From contig DAOUZG010000022.1 of NCBI GenBank assembly GCA_030665705.1, forward strand, positions 1-11,861: a stretch of 11,861 bases of DNA. The letters are read 5' to 3'. Shown piece after piece: positions 1-7,249 of this stretch; positions within the stretch are counted from its first letter, which is position 1, and each line of letters begins with the position of its first letter. The stretch comes from Deltaproteobacteria bacterium (lineage in GTDB: Bacteria > Myxococcota_A > UBA9160 > SZUA-336). The notes below the pieces were generated by a model. It saw only the letters and a program-made list of their open reading frames with translations, ran no database searches and was not told where the DNA came from. A program made the translations under genes and the position numbers.

Positions 1-717
1 GACGGCTACGATCCGGTAGCCGTCCGCCTGTAGGAGCCGGGCGACGTGGTAGGCGGCGTTCCCGAACCCCTGCACGGCGACACGGGTCTCGGCCGGCTCG
101 AGCCCGTGCCGCTTCGCGAACTCTCGGATCACGATGTACGCCCCGCGTCCCGTGGCCTCGTCTCGGCCGAGGATTCCGCCCAGTGGGATCGGCTTGCCCG
201 TGATGACAGCAGGCGCCTTCATTCGCTTGATGGCCTCGTACTCGTCGGCCATCCATCCCATGATCCGAGCATTCGTGTAGACGTCGGGAGCGGGGATGTC
301 GCGGTCGGGTCCGAGGAAGTCGGCCATGGCGCGTATGTAGGCACGCGAGAGCCGCTCGAGCTCCATGCCGGAGAGCTGCTTCGGATCGACGACAACGCCG
401 CCCTTGGCGCCACCGTAGGGGATGCTGACTACGGCACACTTGATGGTCATCCAGAGCGCCAGAGCCTGGACCTCCTCCAGGCTGACCCCGGGGTGGAAAC
501 GGATCCCCCCCTTTGTCGGTCCCCGCGCGTTGTTGTAGCGACACCGGTGGGCCAGGAAGTATTGGGTTGATCCGTCATCCATCCGCACCTTCAGGTTGGC
601 GCTCAGGCTGGACTTCGGGTGGCGCAGTGCTTCGATGACTTCCGGGCTGACACCGGCGTCCTTTCCGATGCGCTCGACCCGTGCAACCGCGTCTTCGAAC
701 ACGTTCGGCTCTGCCAT
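1..717 (-). CDS. Glu/Leu/Phe/Val dehydrogenase, N-terminal part (runs off the left edge)
   Basis: This cytoplasmic enzyme would oxidatively deaminate glutamate (or a related amino acid) to the 2-oxoacid with NAD(P)+, or run the reverse amination. The window holds 239 codons from the ATG at 715-717; the family is about 420 residues, so roughly 180 C-terminal residues lie outside. Visible in order are the substrate-binding segment RGPTKGGIRF (residues 65-74), Lys93 in TIK, the catalytic lysine motif PYGGAKGG with Lys105, the catalytic aspartate in PAPDV (Asp145), and the start of the Rossmann nucleotide-binding domain, VQGFGNAA (215-222). The start is supported by AGGAGA a few bases upstream, which overlaps the TAG stop of the preceding oxidoreductase gene. 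That 8-bp gap suggests cotranscription and possibly translational coupling. The family call is firm. Glutamate rather than leucine or valine is the likelier substrate because of the length and motif style, but this is not certain. Confidence 0.93.
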   Translation of the reverse strand, partial: MAEPNVFEDAVARVERIGKDAGVSPEVIEALRHPKSSLSANLKVRMDDGSTQYFLAHRCRYNNARGPTKGGIRFHPGVSLEEVQALALWMTIKCAVVSIPYGGAKGGVVVDPKQLSGMELERLSRAYIRAMADFLGPDRDIPAPDVYTNARIMGWMADEYEAIKRMKAPAVITGKPIPLGGILGRDEATGRGAYIVIREFAKRHGLEPAETRVAVQGFGNAAYHVARLLQADGYRIVAV

Positions 718-725
718 CGTTTCTC

Positions 726-2249
726 CTACCGCGTAAAGGCCATCCAGCGGTCGAATACCCGCTTTACGAGCGGCGTCAGGCGCGTCCGCGCGTACGCGCC
801 CGCAGCGCGTTTGATCGCCTCCGATTGGGTGGGATAGGGATAGATGGTGTTGAGGATCGTCCCCAGCCCGAGCTTCCCCACCATCGCCAGACTCAGCTGA
901 CTGATCATCTCCCCGGCATGGGCTGCAACGATGGTGGCGCCGACGATCCGATCGGTCCTTTGCTTGACGTGGATCCGGACGAACCCCTCCTCCTGACCAT
1001 CCGCCACGGCCCGGTCGTTCTCGTGCAGGGGGACCGTGTAGGTATCGACCGGGATGCCCTTTGCCGTTGCGTCCCGTTCGTACATTCCGACGTGGGCGAT
1101 CTCCGGATCCGTGTAGGTGCACCAGGGCATGGTGAGGGAGCTGAGCTTCTTGCGGCCGAAGAAGAGCGCGTTTTGAACCGCGATCTTGGCTGCTGCGTCG
1201 GCGGCGTGGGTGAACTTCCAGTCCATGCAAACGTCCCCGGCAGCGAAGATGCGTGGGTTGGTGGTCTGCAGCCGATCGTTCACCCGGATACCGCGCCGAT
1301 CGTACTCCACCCCCGCCGCTTCGAGGTTGACTCCTTCCACGTTGGGGCTGCGGCCAACCGCAACCAGGATCTCATCGACGACAACCTGATCGGACTCCCC
1401 ATCGGCGCAGCCGAGCCGTACGACCTTCTCGTCTCCCTTCTGTTCGACGCGCTCTACCCGGCACCCGAGAACGAGACGGACCCCCTCGCGAGCGAGGACC
1501 TCCTGCACGATCGCGGCAGCGTCGGGGTCCTCGCGCGGCAGGATGTGCTCGACGTCGTTGAGAAGGATGACCTCGGTCCCGAGTCGCTGAAACGCCTGCG
1601 CGAGCTCGCAACCGATCGGTCCGCCCCCGATTACGGCAAGCCGACGGGGTCGCTCGGTAAGCGTGAAGACCGTTTCGTTCGTGAGAAAGCCCGTCTCGGC
1701 GAGGCCCTCGATCGGCGGCGCGGCGGCGCGCGCCCCGGTCGTGATCACCGCCTTCTTGAAGCGGAGGGTCTCTCCGTCGACCTCGATCGAGTCGCGCCCG
1801 CTGAACCTCGCCTCTCCCAGGAACACGTCGGCACCGAGCTCGTGCTGGTAGCGGTGGGCGGAGTCCACGGGACTGATCTCCGCACGGACGCGGCGGACGC
1901 GCTCCATCGCCGCACCGAAGTCGACGCTTGCCCCCTCCGCAATCGAAAGGCCCAGCTTCTCCGCGGATCGGGTCTCTGCAACCCTGCGTGCGGAGCGGAT
2001 CAACGCCTTGGAGGGAACACACCCCACGTTGAGGCAGTCTCCGCCCAGGAGGTGACGTTCGATCAGAGCCACTCTTGCGCCGAGGCTCGCGGCGATGGCG
2101 GTGGTGATGAGACCTGCCGAGCCTGCTCCGATCACGACGAGGTTGTAACGACTCGCGGGTTCCGGATTCTGCCAGTCCGCAGGGTGGACGTTCGAGAGAA
2201 GCTTCGCGTTGTGCTCATCCTTCGGTAGGACTTCGGGAATCTCGCGCAT
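726..2249 (-). CDS. MerA-like FAD-dependent pyridine nucleotide-disulfide oxidoreductase
   Basis: A 507-residue cytoplasmic flavoprotein of the class I disulfide reductase family (mercuric reductase, dihydrolipoamide dehydrogenase, glutathione reductase). Seen in order: the FAD-binding GAGSAG (41-46), the redox-active pair Cys72/Cys77 in GDCLNVGCVPSK, the NAD(P)H-binding GGGPIGCE (208-215), the second FAD motif FAAGDV (335-340), and a C-terminal dimerisation domain. At the site where lipoamide dehydrogenase and glutathione reductase have the catalytic His of the His-Glu pair, the sequence reads YPTQSE with Tyr472 and Glu477. That resembles MerA. However, the N-terminal metal-binding domain and the C-terminal vicinal cysteines that MerA needs to handle Hg(II) are both absent. 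Homologues are often labelled mercuric reductase, but I would not infer mercury resistance, and the true substrate is unknown. The ATG start has AAAGGA upstream. It lies 120 bp downstream of a TVP38-family gene and 8 bp before the dehydrogenase, suggesting one operon. Confidence 0.92.
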   Translation of the reverse strand: MREIPEVLPKDEHNAKLLSNVHPADWQNPEPASRYNLVVIGAGSAGLITTAIAASLGARVALIERHLLGGDCLNVGCVPSKALIRSARRVAETRSAEKLGLSIAEGASVDFGAAMERVRRVRAEISPVDSAHRYQHELGADVFLGEARFSGRDSIEVDGETLRFKKAVITTGARAAAPPIEGLAETGFLTNETVFTLTERPRRLAVIGGGPIGCELAQAFQRLGTEVILLNDVEHILPREDPDAAAIVQEVLAREGVRLVLGCRVERVEQKGDEKVVRLGCADGESDQVVVDEILVAVGRSPNVEGVNLEAAGVEYDRRGIRVNDRLQTTNPRIFAAGDVCMDWKFTHAADAAAKIAVQNALFFGRKKLSSLTMPWCTYTDPEIAHVGMYERDATAKGIPVDTYTVPLHENDRAVADGQEEGFVRIHVKQRTDRIVGATIVAAHAGEMISQLSLAMVGKLGLGTILNTIYPYPTQSEAIKRAAGAYARTRLTPLVKRVFDRWMAFTR

Positions 2250-2369
2250 GCGTTCGGGGTCCTTTTCTGATGGCTCAGCGGTGCCACCATGTACAGCTCG
2301 CTCGACCCGGACGTCGGGACACGCAGAAGCCGCTGCGCCCCCGAAGAGTACTCTCCTCGGCGGGAATCG
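2250..2369. other. Intergenic region between TVP38-family and oxidoreductase genes
   Basis: A 120-bp gap. It holds the oxidoreductase ribosome-binding site (AAAGGA on the minus strand), a perfect 10-bp palindrome AGAGTACTCT at 2345-2354, and a small inverted repeat, CGCAG/CTGCG, at 2322-2337. I see neither a U-tract terminator nor a convincing promoter, so read-through from the upstream gene is possible. Confidence 0.4.
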
Positions 2370-3119
2370 TTACTCCCCTGTGGCCTCCCGGAGAGCGCGC
2401 CGCGCCGTGCGGGTGACCAGCGTCGTGACGAGGATCGTCGCGACAAGCCCCAGGATCAGCACGGCGTAGTACCCCGCCCCTTTCTCCACCGCCGCTCCAC
2501 CGGCCAGTGTTGCGACATCACCTACGAGCTTGCCGTAGTAGACATAGAGCAGTGTTCCCGGAAGCATGCCGATGGATGCAACGAAGTAATCGGTGAAGCG
2601 GACCCGAGTGAGACCGAGACCGTAGTTCAACAGGTTGAAGGGGAACACCGGAGAGAGACGGAGTAGGAAGACGATCTTCCGGCCCTGTTCTCCCACGGCG
2701 CGATCGATGGCGGAGAACCGAGCATTGTCCCCGAGTCGACGTTCGATCGCGCCTCGTGCCAGATAACGCGCAACGAGGAACGCGGCGGCGGCCCCGACCG
2801 TAGCGGCGGCGAACACGTAGACGGTCCCCGCGAGCAAACCAAAGATCGCACCCGCGGCGAGCGTGAGGATCGACCCCGGCACGAAGGCGACGGTGGCCGC
2901 CGCATACCCGGCCATGAAGACCACCGGGCCCCAGACGCCCAGCCCATCGACCCACGCGGCGAACCGCGGAACCGTGCCCCCGAGCTCGCGTCCGAGGAGC
3001 AGGAGTGCGAGCAGGGCCGCGCACCCGAGGAGCAGCTTGCCCACCGGAAGGCGGCTCCGGCTTTCGAGCTCGGTCGGTGGGTCCAGGCCGACCGGGGTGG
3101 CTTGGGTGTCACGTGCCAT
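2370..3119 (-). CDS. TVP38/TMEM64 (VTT/DedA-like) family inner-membrane protein
   Basis: A 249-residue polytopic membrane protein. The first hydrophobic helix is at about 26-44 after a short polar N terminus. It is followed by the family core: a hydrophobic stretch with FVPGSILTLAAGAIFG (79-94), an amphipathic stretch, then the diagnostic block around LLRLSPVFPFNLLNYGLGLT (152-171), which contains the conserved Arg/Pro residues and the re-entrant-type segment, and a final helix at 217-237. VTT-domain proteins are linked to lipid scrambling or transport and membrane homeostasis; the substrate here cannot be read from sequence. The ATG start has GGAGA about 5 bases upstream. The next gene downstream is a MerA-like oxidoreductase. 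The TVP38/oxidoreductase pairing is, from my general knowledge, a recurrent neighbourhood and suggests linked membrane redox or lipid functions, but that is inference. Confidence 0.9.
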   Translation of the reverse strand: MARDTQATPVGLDPPTELESRSRLPVGKLLLGCAALLALLLLGRELGGTVPRFAAWVDGLGVWGPVVFMAGYAAATVAFVPGSILTLAAGAIFGLLAGTVYVFAAATVGAAAAFLVARYLARGAIERRLGDNARFSAIDRAVGEQGRKIVFLLRLSPVFPFNLLNYGLGLTRVRFTDYFVASIGMLPGTLLYVYYGKLVGDVATLAGGAAVEKGAGYYAVLILGLVATILVTTLVTRTARRALREATGE

Positions 3120-3232
3120 GGCGTCTCCGGGAGAAGGTACGCTCGGAACCCCCGAGCTGATACATCCGCCTGGGGGCCTTCCGGTCCGGGCCGATGAGTG
3201 GCTCCCCGCGATGAGTGGCTCCCCGCGATGAG
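3120..3232. other. Intergenic region between tRNA-Asn and TVP38-family gene
   Basis: A 113-bp stretch. It contains two extra tandem copies of the tRNA 3' end (listed separately), a perfect 6-bp hairpin GCTCGG/CCGAGC with a 5-base loop at 3141-3157, and the TVP38 ribosome-binding site. The hairpin is not followed by a U-run, so it may be an mRNA leader structure or a weak processing or termination element downstream of the tRNA. Confidence 0.4.
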
Positions 3233-3243
3233 TGGCTCCCCGG
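3193..3243. repeat. Three tandem 17-bp copies of the tRNA-Asn 3' end
   Basis: The plus-strand unit GATGAGTGGCTCCCCGC occurs at 3193-3209 and 3210-3226. The third copy, at 3227-3243, ends in GG instead of GC. The third copy includes the 3' acceptor strand, discriminator and CCA end of the tRNA-Asn gene plus the first downstream bases, so the other two copies are displaced duplicates of the tRNA terminus. Replication slippage or a short attachment-site-like duplication could produce this. Confidence 0.9.
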
Positions 3244-3308
3244 GCAGGACTCGAACCTGCGGCCTAGTGGTTAACAGCCACCCGCTCTACCAGCTGAGCT
3301 ACCGGGGA
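3233..3308 (-). tRNA. tRNA-Asn (GTT anticodon), CCA encoded
   Basis: The minus strand folds as a complete cloverleaf of 76 nt including CCA. The acceptor TCCCCGG pairs perfectly with CCGGGGA. The D-arm is GCTC/GAGC. The anticodon stem GGTGG/CCACT has one G-T pair and loop CTGTTAA, giving anticodon GTT for asparagine. The variable loop is AGGCC. The T-arm GCAGG/CCTGC has loop TTCGAGT. The discriminator is G, and CCA is encoded at 3233-3235. A plausible sigma70-type promoter lies directly upstream. Confidence 0.97.
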
Positions 3309-3319
3309 ACGGCGTTCCG

Positions 3320-3348
3320 AGTCTAGGCGCGGCCCGGAGGCCGTTCAA
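3320..3348 (-). promoter_or_regulatory. Candidate sigma70-type promoter for tRNA-Asn
   Basis: On the minus strand, TTGAAC (3343-3348) and TAGACT (3320-3325) are separated by exactly 17 bases. The predicted transcription start falls a few bases before the tRNA 5' end at 3308. Spacing and position are right, and both hexamers match the consensus at the most conserved positions. It was found by eye only. Confidence 0.6.
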
Positions 3349-3353
3349 GAGGG

Positions 3354-3373
3354 CGCGAGCGGAGCCTCTCGCG
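3354..3373 (-). terminator. Possible weak hairpin terminator after the cyclase/TPR/FN3 operon
   Basis: A 6-bp perfect stem CGCGAG/CTCGCG with an 8-base loop begins 6 bp beyond the TGA stop of the fibronectin-III gene, between that gene and the tRNA promoter. It is followed by CCCTCTTG rather than a clear U-tract, so intrinsic termination is only possible. Confidence 0.3.
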
Positions 3374-3378
3374 TGCGC

Positions 3379-4710
3379 TCAGGGGACCTGTACCTCGATC
3401 TCGCAGGGGGGAGAGAGCCGGACGGACGGAGCGGCGCCCGGGATCGAGGCCTGCGGCCCCGGGGCCGCGACCGCTGGACGCACGAGAACCACGGCGAGAC
3501 GGTGCGTGCCGCTCGCGAGTTCCGGCAGGGCGATCTCCCGCGTCTCGCTTGCCTGGGCCAGGAGCGTGTCGGGAAGGAATCGCCGGCGTCGGTACGCCCG
3601 CACTCCCATCCAGCCCTCAACGCGATCCGGATCCCACCGCAGGACCCGCCCGTCCCCGGAGGACTCCACGCGGACTCCGATGTCTGTGCCCGAGACCTCG
3701 AGCGGGCGCGAGAACTCGCTCACCAGTCCGTCTGCATCGGTCGCCCGAACTCGGTACCGAACGCGCTCCCCGCAACCCAGATCCTCGTCCCGAAGCTCGA
3801 TAGAGGGCGCCGAGACGCGGCCGATTCTCTCCTCCTCCCTGACCCCCCCCTCGTCGAGCCGCACGCGCCATACCTCGTACGCCACGACATCCCGCTCCAC
3901 GTTCGGCGCCCAGCGAAGGTCGACCCAGCCGAGGCGCTGGTCCGTCACCCTGAGTCCGAGCGGCGGGAGTGGCTCGGCCTTGGTCACCGCGCGCACGGGT
4001 TCGGTGGTCTCGCTCTCGCCTCCGTACCGGTTCATCGCGGTGAGGCGGTAGTACATGACCCGTAGGTCGCCCGCGACCGGGTGCTCGTAGACCGTTCGGA
4101 AGCGGTCGGGAACGTAGGCGACCCGGTCCCAGGGTCCTGCCGCGGTCGGGCTCCGGTACACGCCGTAGCCGGCGACGCTGCGGCTCGGGCTCGCGTCCCA
4201 GCTCAGCACCACCAGCCGGGGACGGTTCGAGTAGGCACGTAGGCCCCCCGGCGCCCTGGGCGGCGGTTCGGTGGTCGCGCGGGAGGATGCGTAGGTGCGA
4301 CTGACGCTCCCGGCTCCCTCGAACGCGTGGATCCGGTAGTAGTACGTCTGCGCGTCGCCGAGGCTACCCGGCTCGGGCCCTCGGTCCGTGAACACCGTTC
4401 CAAAGCACGAGACCGTTCGCCCCGCGACCTCGAACGGGCCTTCGCTCTCGCCGGAGCGCAGGATCACGTAGCCGGCGACATCCCCGACGAGGACGGGGTC
4501 CCATGCCAGGGTCACTTGACGTTCTTCGGTGTCGACCACGTGAACCTGCTCGGGAGCCATGAGATTCGCAGGGGGGTCGAAGGTGAGCTCGAGAAAACTC
4601 TCCAGGAAGCGCTGCTCGAGGTCGGCCCGCAGTGCGGCGCATCCGGTGACCGTGCCCAGGAGTGCGGCGGCCAGGAGGCGCCCGAGACGGTTCGACCTAC
4701 GGGGTCCCAT
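3379..4710 (-). CDS. Fibronectin type III-repeat lipoprotein
   Basis: A 443-residue predicted lipoprotein. Arg-rich residues 4-11 lead into a hydrophobic stretch and the lipobox VTGC with Cys24 as the lipidation site, so it should be exported and membrane-anchored. After a short linker come three fibronectin type III-like domains at about 52-147, 152-244 and 248-341. Each has the Trp of strand B (LAWDP, LSWDA, LRWAP), the D-V-A-x-Y motif and the late YYR/RYR strand before an alternating Ser/Thr-rich end. A degenerate fourth unit (LRWDP at 357-361) covers the remainder. No catalytic motif is seen, so a binding or scaffold role is inferred. The ATG has a strong GGAGGAGAT upstream. It overlaps the end of the TPR lipoprotein gene by 14 bp, so the two are translationally linked. 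The partner or ligand is unknown. Confidence 0.85.
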   Translation of the reverse strand: MGPRRSNRLGRLLAAALLGTVTGCAALRADLEQRFLESFLELTFDPPANLMAPEQVHVVDTEERQVTLAWDPVLVGDVAGYVILRSGESEGPFEVAGRTVSCFGTVFTDRGPEPGSLGDAQTYYYRIHAFEGAGSVSRTYASSRATTEPPPRAPGGLRAYSNRPRLVVLSWDASPSRSVAGYGVYRSPTAAGPWDRVAYVPDRFRTVYEHPVAGDLRVMYYRLTAMNRYGGESETTEPVRAVTKAEPLPPLGLRVTDQRLGWVDLRWAPNVERDVVAYEVWRVRLDEGGVREEERIGRVSAPSIELRDEDLGCGERVRYRVRATDADGLVSEFSRPLEVSGTDIGVRVESSGDGRVLRWDPDRVEGWMGVRAYRRRRFLPDTLLAQASETREIALPELASGTHRLAVVLVRPAVAAPGPQASIPGAAPSVRLSPPCEIEVQVP

Positions 4711-5794
4711 CGGCCTGGATCTCCTCCAACCGGGCGAGCAGGCGCTCCGCCCGACCGACGTTCTCCCGGGTTCGAGCGTCGTCGGGATCGATCAGGAGCA
4801 GCTGACGCCAGACGCGGAGCGCGTTGTGCAGATCCTCGTCCTGGAAGTAGCGCTTGCCTTCGTCGTATAGAGTGGGAATCTGGGGCTCGAGGGCGGTTCG
4901 GAGCTCGTTGCGAGCGCGACGGGCCGCCCGTTTGTCGGGGTTGATGCGGAGCGCGGCTTCGTATTCCGCCAGCGCGCGGAAGAGTTCCCCGGATGCCTCT
5001 GCCTCCTGCGCACTTCTCAGGTGCCCCTCGGCGATCACCTCTTCTTCGGAGATGGCAGCCGGCAGAGGCTCCCCGGCCGGATCCTGAGCAGCGACGTCGG
5101 TGAGCTTGCGGAGGTAGGAGAGGTATCCCCGAGCCATCTCGTTGCCGGGGTCCAGCTCCAGGACCCTCTCGAACGCCCGCTCCGCACGGGCCAGATCTCC
5201 CGCGGCGTAGGCGAGCTTTCCGGAGCGGAGGCGCCGACGGGTTCCGTCCTCGACCGCCTTTCGGACCTGTCTCGCCTCGATCTGCGTCCGGGGATCGAAC
5301 GGATCGAGCCGCTCGAGCCGTCGCACGTGGTCATTGGCGCGTCGGAGGTCTCCGGCAGCCAGTGCCGCCTCCAGCCTCCCCCGCCGACGACGCACCCGCC
5401 GATCCATCTCGCGAACCAGGTTCTGCACGCGGTCCAGGATTTCGTCGCGTCCCGGCTCGAGCTTGTAGGCTAGCCGGTAGTAGAGGACCGCCTCCCCGAG
5501 CCGGCCCTCGGCCTCGAAGAAGGCCGCCCGTTTCTCGTAGCGCCGCAGGAGGCGGGCGAACTCGTCCTCCACCATCTCGACGCGGGCCCGGGCGGGTTCG
5601 AACTCAGGGCTGGTTTCGGGAACGCTGCCCCACACGCGGAGAGCCCCCCGTAGATCCCCCTCTCGGTAGAGCCTCTCGCCCTGCTCGAGCGGGCCAACGC
5701 ACCCGAGCAGCAGCGCCAAGACCGGAGCCAGCCAACGAGTGGCTGCCCTGGCAAACCGGCGCCCCTCAACCGGAAGAGCCGAGGAAGCCCCCAC
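4697..5794 (-). CDS. TPR-repeat lipoprotein
   Basis: A 365-residue predicted lipoprotein starting with GTG. A basic N terminus (Arg12 to Arg20) is followed by a hydrophobic run and the lipobox LLGC with Cys32. The mature part is nearly all helical and contains about six tetratricopeptide-like units, at roughly 36-56, 84-115, 140-167, 185-218, 256-290 and 308-340. Several have the typical small-residue/Leu pattern and end in LDPGN- or INPDK-like turns. Charged coiled segments (about 130-145 and 285-300) lie between them. TPRs mediate protein-protein contacts, and there is no sign of an enzyme. Its GTG start is 2 bp after the cyclase stop, and its end overlaps the fibronectin-III lipoprotein. 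It is therefore almost certainly made with both, and it probably acts in the periplasm or at the outer membrane as a binding partner. The exact start could be a few codons further in. Confidence 0.83.
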   Translation of the reverse strand: MGASSALPVEGRRFARAATRWLAPVLALLLGCVGPLEQGERLYREGDLRGALRVWGSVPETSPEFEPARARVEMVEDEFARLLRRYEKRAAFFEAEGRLGEAVLYYRLAYKLEPGRDEILDRVQNLVREMDRRVRRRRGRLEAALAAGDLRRANDHVRRLERLDPFDPRTQIEARQVRKAVEDGTRRRLRSGKLAYAAGDLARAERAFERVLELDPGNEMARGYLSYLRKLTDVAAQDPAGEPLPAAISEEEVIAEGHLRSAQEAEASGELFRALAEYEAALRINPDKRAARRARNELRTALEPQIPTLYDEGKRYFQDEDLHNALRVWRQLLLIDPDDARTRENVGRAERLLARLEEIQADGTP

Positions 5795-5796
5795 CC

Positions 5797-7143
5797 CTAC
5801 GGCTCCCAGTATCGGACTCGGTACACGGTGATCGGCCGCTCCCGGCCGAGCAGATGGCGGGCCCCCTGGGGCTCGAGCCGAACGCGGCCCCGCAGGCGTC
5901 CGGCGACCTCCTCACTCACGAGGATCGTCCCCCGCCCCGCGAGCTTCTCCAGTCGGTGGGCAACGTTCACCGCGTCTCCGATCACCGTGTAGTCCATCTT
6001 GCGATCCGTGCCGATGTTACCGACTACGACGCGACCGGTGTGGATGCCGATTCCCAGGCGCAACGGTATCGGAGGTTCGCTCGACGCCCGCGGCTTGTCG
6101 TTTCTCTCCTCGACCTCTCGCTGGATCGCGATCGCGGCAGCGACGGCGCGCTCGGTGTGGTCCTCGGTCGAGAGGGGCGCCCCGAAGTAGGCGAGCACGG
6201 CGTCCCCTACGTACTTGTCGACGGTACCACCGTGCTCGAGCAGGCGGGTGGTGATGAGGCCGAGCGCCTCGTTGAGAAACGATACGACCTTTCTCGGTTC
6301 CATTCCTTCCGAGAGGCGCGAGAAATCCCGGACGTCCACCACGATCAACGTCACGTCCCGCAGTTCCCCCTCGAGCGGGATCCCTTCTGGGTGTTCCAGG
6401 ACCTCGTTCAGGACGTGGTCGCTCACGTAGCGGCGGAAGGCGGTTTCGAGCTTCTCCTTCTTCGTCAGGCTCTCCCCCATCTCGTTGAACGCGCGCGTGA
6501 GCTCCCCGACCTCATCCCGCGTGGTCGGCTCGACGCGCGCCGCGAGATCTCCCGCGGCAAGCCGGTTCACCCCCTGCCGGAGCCGACGCAGCGGTCTCGT
6601 CACCCGCGTGCTCGCCGCGAACGCCAGCAGCACGCCCACCACGAGCAGGCCCCCTGCGGCCATCAAGATGTTCCTGCGCGCTCGCCCGACAACACTCCCG
6701 ATCAGTCCCTCAAGGTCCATCGCGAGCTGGACCTCTCCCACGTCGATTTCCCGGAAGACCATGCGGGAGGCCAGCAGGAGACGGCCCCGGTCGCGCTGCG
6801 TGTCGAGGTCTGAGTCCGTCGTCAGACGGGGATGAGGTTGCCCCACCGTACCCGCGGCAGACGCGATGGGGTGGCCCTCCTTGTCGAGCACCCAGGCCCC
6901 CAAGACGCCCGACTCCTCGGCGACGGTCTCGAGGAGCTGGCCTACGATCAGGTCCTCTCCGAGAAGGGCCGGCTGGGTGGCGTTTCGCGCCAGGTTGCGT
7001 ACGAGCGCGACTCCCCGTCTCGTGATCTCGTCCTCGAGAGCCGCGCGGGACTGCGCAAGCAGCAGGACGGACCCGGTGGCCGCGCCGCCGGCGAGCAAAA
7101 TGCTCGACAGGAATGCCAACTTGAAGCGGAGGGGGAAAATCAC
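5797..7143 (-). CDS. Membrane-bound HAMP-domain class III adenylate cyclase
   Basis: A 448-residue receptor-type cyclase. Transmembrane helix 1 is at about 7-30, an extracytoplasmic sensor region at 31-157, helix 2 at 158-178 and a HAMP linker at 178-232, leading to a class III cyclase domain from about 262. The catalytic set is complete: metal-binding Asp270 (VVDVRDFS) and Asp314 (DKYVGDAV), the substrate Lys310, and transition-state Asn393 and Arg397 (VNVAHRLE). The second base-specifying position, 7 residues before Asn393, is Thr386 instead of Asp, the class IIIb pattern. Lys and Thr predict ATP as substrate, giving cAMP. Bicarbonate responsiveness has been reported for class IIIb enzymes but is not shown here. 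The start is GTG with AGGAG five bases upstream. It is the first gene of an operon with two lipoproteins, suggesting that envelope signals set its activity. The signal sensed by region 31-157 is unknown. Confidence 0.94.
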   Translation of the reverse strand: MIFPLRFKLAFLSSILLAGGAATGSVLLLAQSRAALEDEITRRGVALVRNLARNATQPALLGEDLIVGQLLETVAEESGVLGAWVLDKEGHPIASAAGTVGQPHPRLTTDSDLDTQRDRGRLLLASRMVFREIDVGEVQLAMDLEGLIGSVVGRARRNILMAAGGLLVVGVLLAFAASTRVTRPLRRLRQGVNRLAAGDLAARVEPTTRDEVGELTRAFNEMGESLTKKEKLETAFRRYVSDHVLNEVLEHPEGIPLEGELRDVTLIVVDVRDFSRLSEGMEPRKVVSFLNEALGLITTRLLEHGGTVDKYVGDAVLAYFGAPLSTEDHTERAVAAAIAIQREVEERNDKPRASSEPPIPLRLGIGIHTGRVVVGNIGTDRKMDYTVIGDAVNVAHRLEKLAGRGTILVSEEVAGRLRGRVRLEPQGARHLLGRERPITVYRVRYWEP

Positions 7144-7197
7144 GACGTCTCCTGCGCCGTTTCAGGAACCGAGCTGTGGGTCCCGATCGCCGCGACG

Positions 7198-7225
7198 AGG
7201 CTACCACCAGGCCGCGGGTTTGCAA
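7198..7225 (-). promoter_or_regulatory. Candidate promoter for the cyclase operon
   Basis: On the minus strand TTGCAA (7220-7225) and TAGCCT (7198-7203) are 16 bases apart, about 55 bp upstream of the cyclase GTG. The hexamer match is moderate and was found by eye. The -35 hexamer is palindromic and shared with the divergent promoter. Confidence 0.35.
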
Positions 7226-7249
7226 ACGGCCCGTCCCGAAACCTACTCT
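7220..7249 (+). promoter_or_regulatory. Candidate promoter for the HAD/GGT/sirtuin/GFA operon, possibly leaderless
   Basis: TTGCAA (7220-7225) and TACTCT (7244-7249) are 18 bases apart. The -10 element ends 7 bases before the HAD ATG at 7257, so transcription would begin at or next to the start codon. No Shine-Dalgarno sequence precedes that ATG, which agrees with a leaderless message. Found by eye, so moderate to low confidence. Confidence 0.4.

Noticed and set aside
681..2228. Long plus-strand open frame (about 515 codons) antisense to the oxidoreductase
   Set aside because: It mirrors the real gene in GC-rich DNA, has no recognisable motif, and the opposite strand encodes a complete well-conserved flavoprotein.
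2345..2354. Perfect palindrome AGAGTACTCT as an operator
   Set aside because: Only 10 bp, occurs once, and no regulator gene is nearby; chance is a sufficient explanation.
5362..6813. Long plus-strand open frame antisense to the cyclase and TPR genes
   Set aside because: It is Arg/Pro-rich with no domain and opposes two recognisable proteins; a GC-composition shadow.
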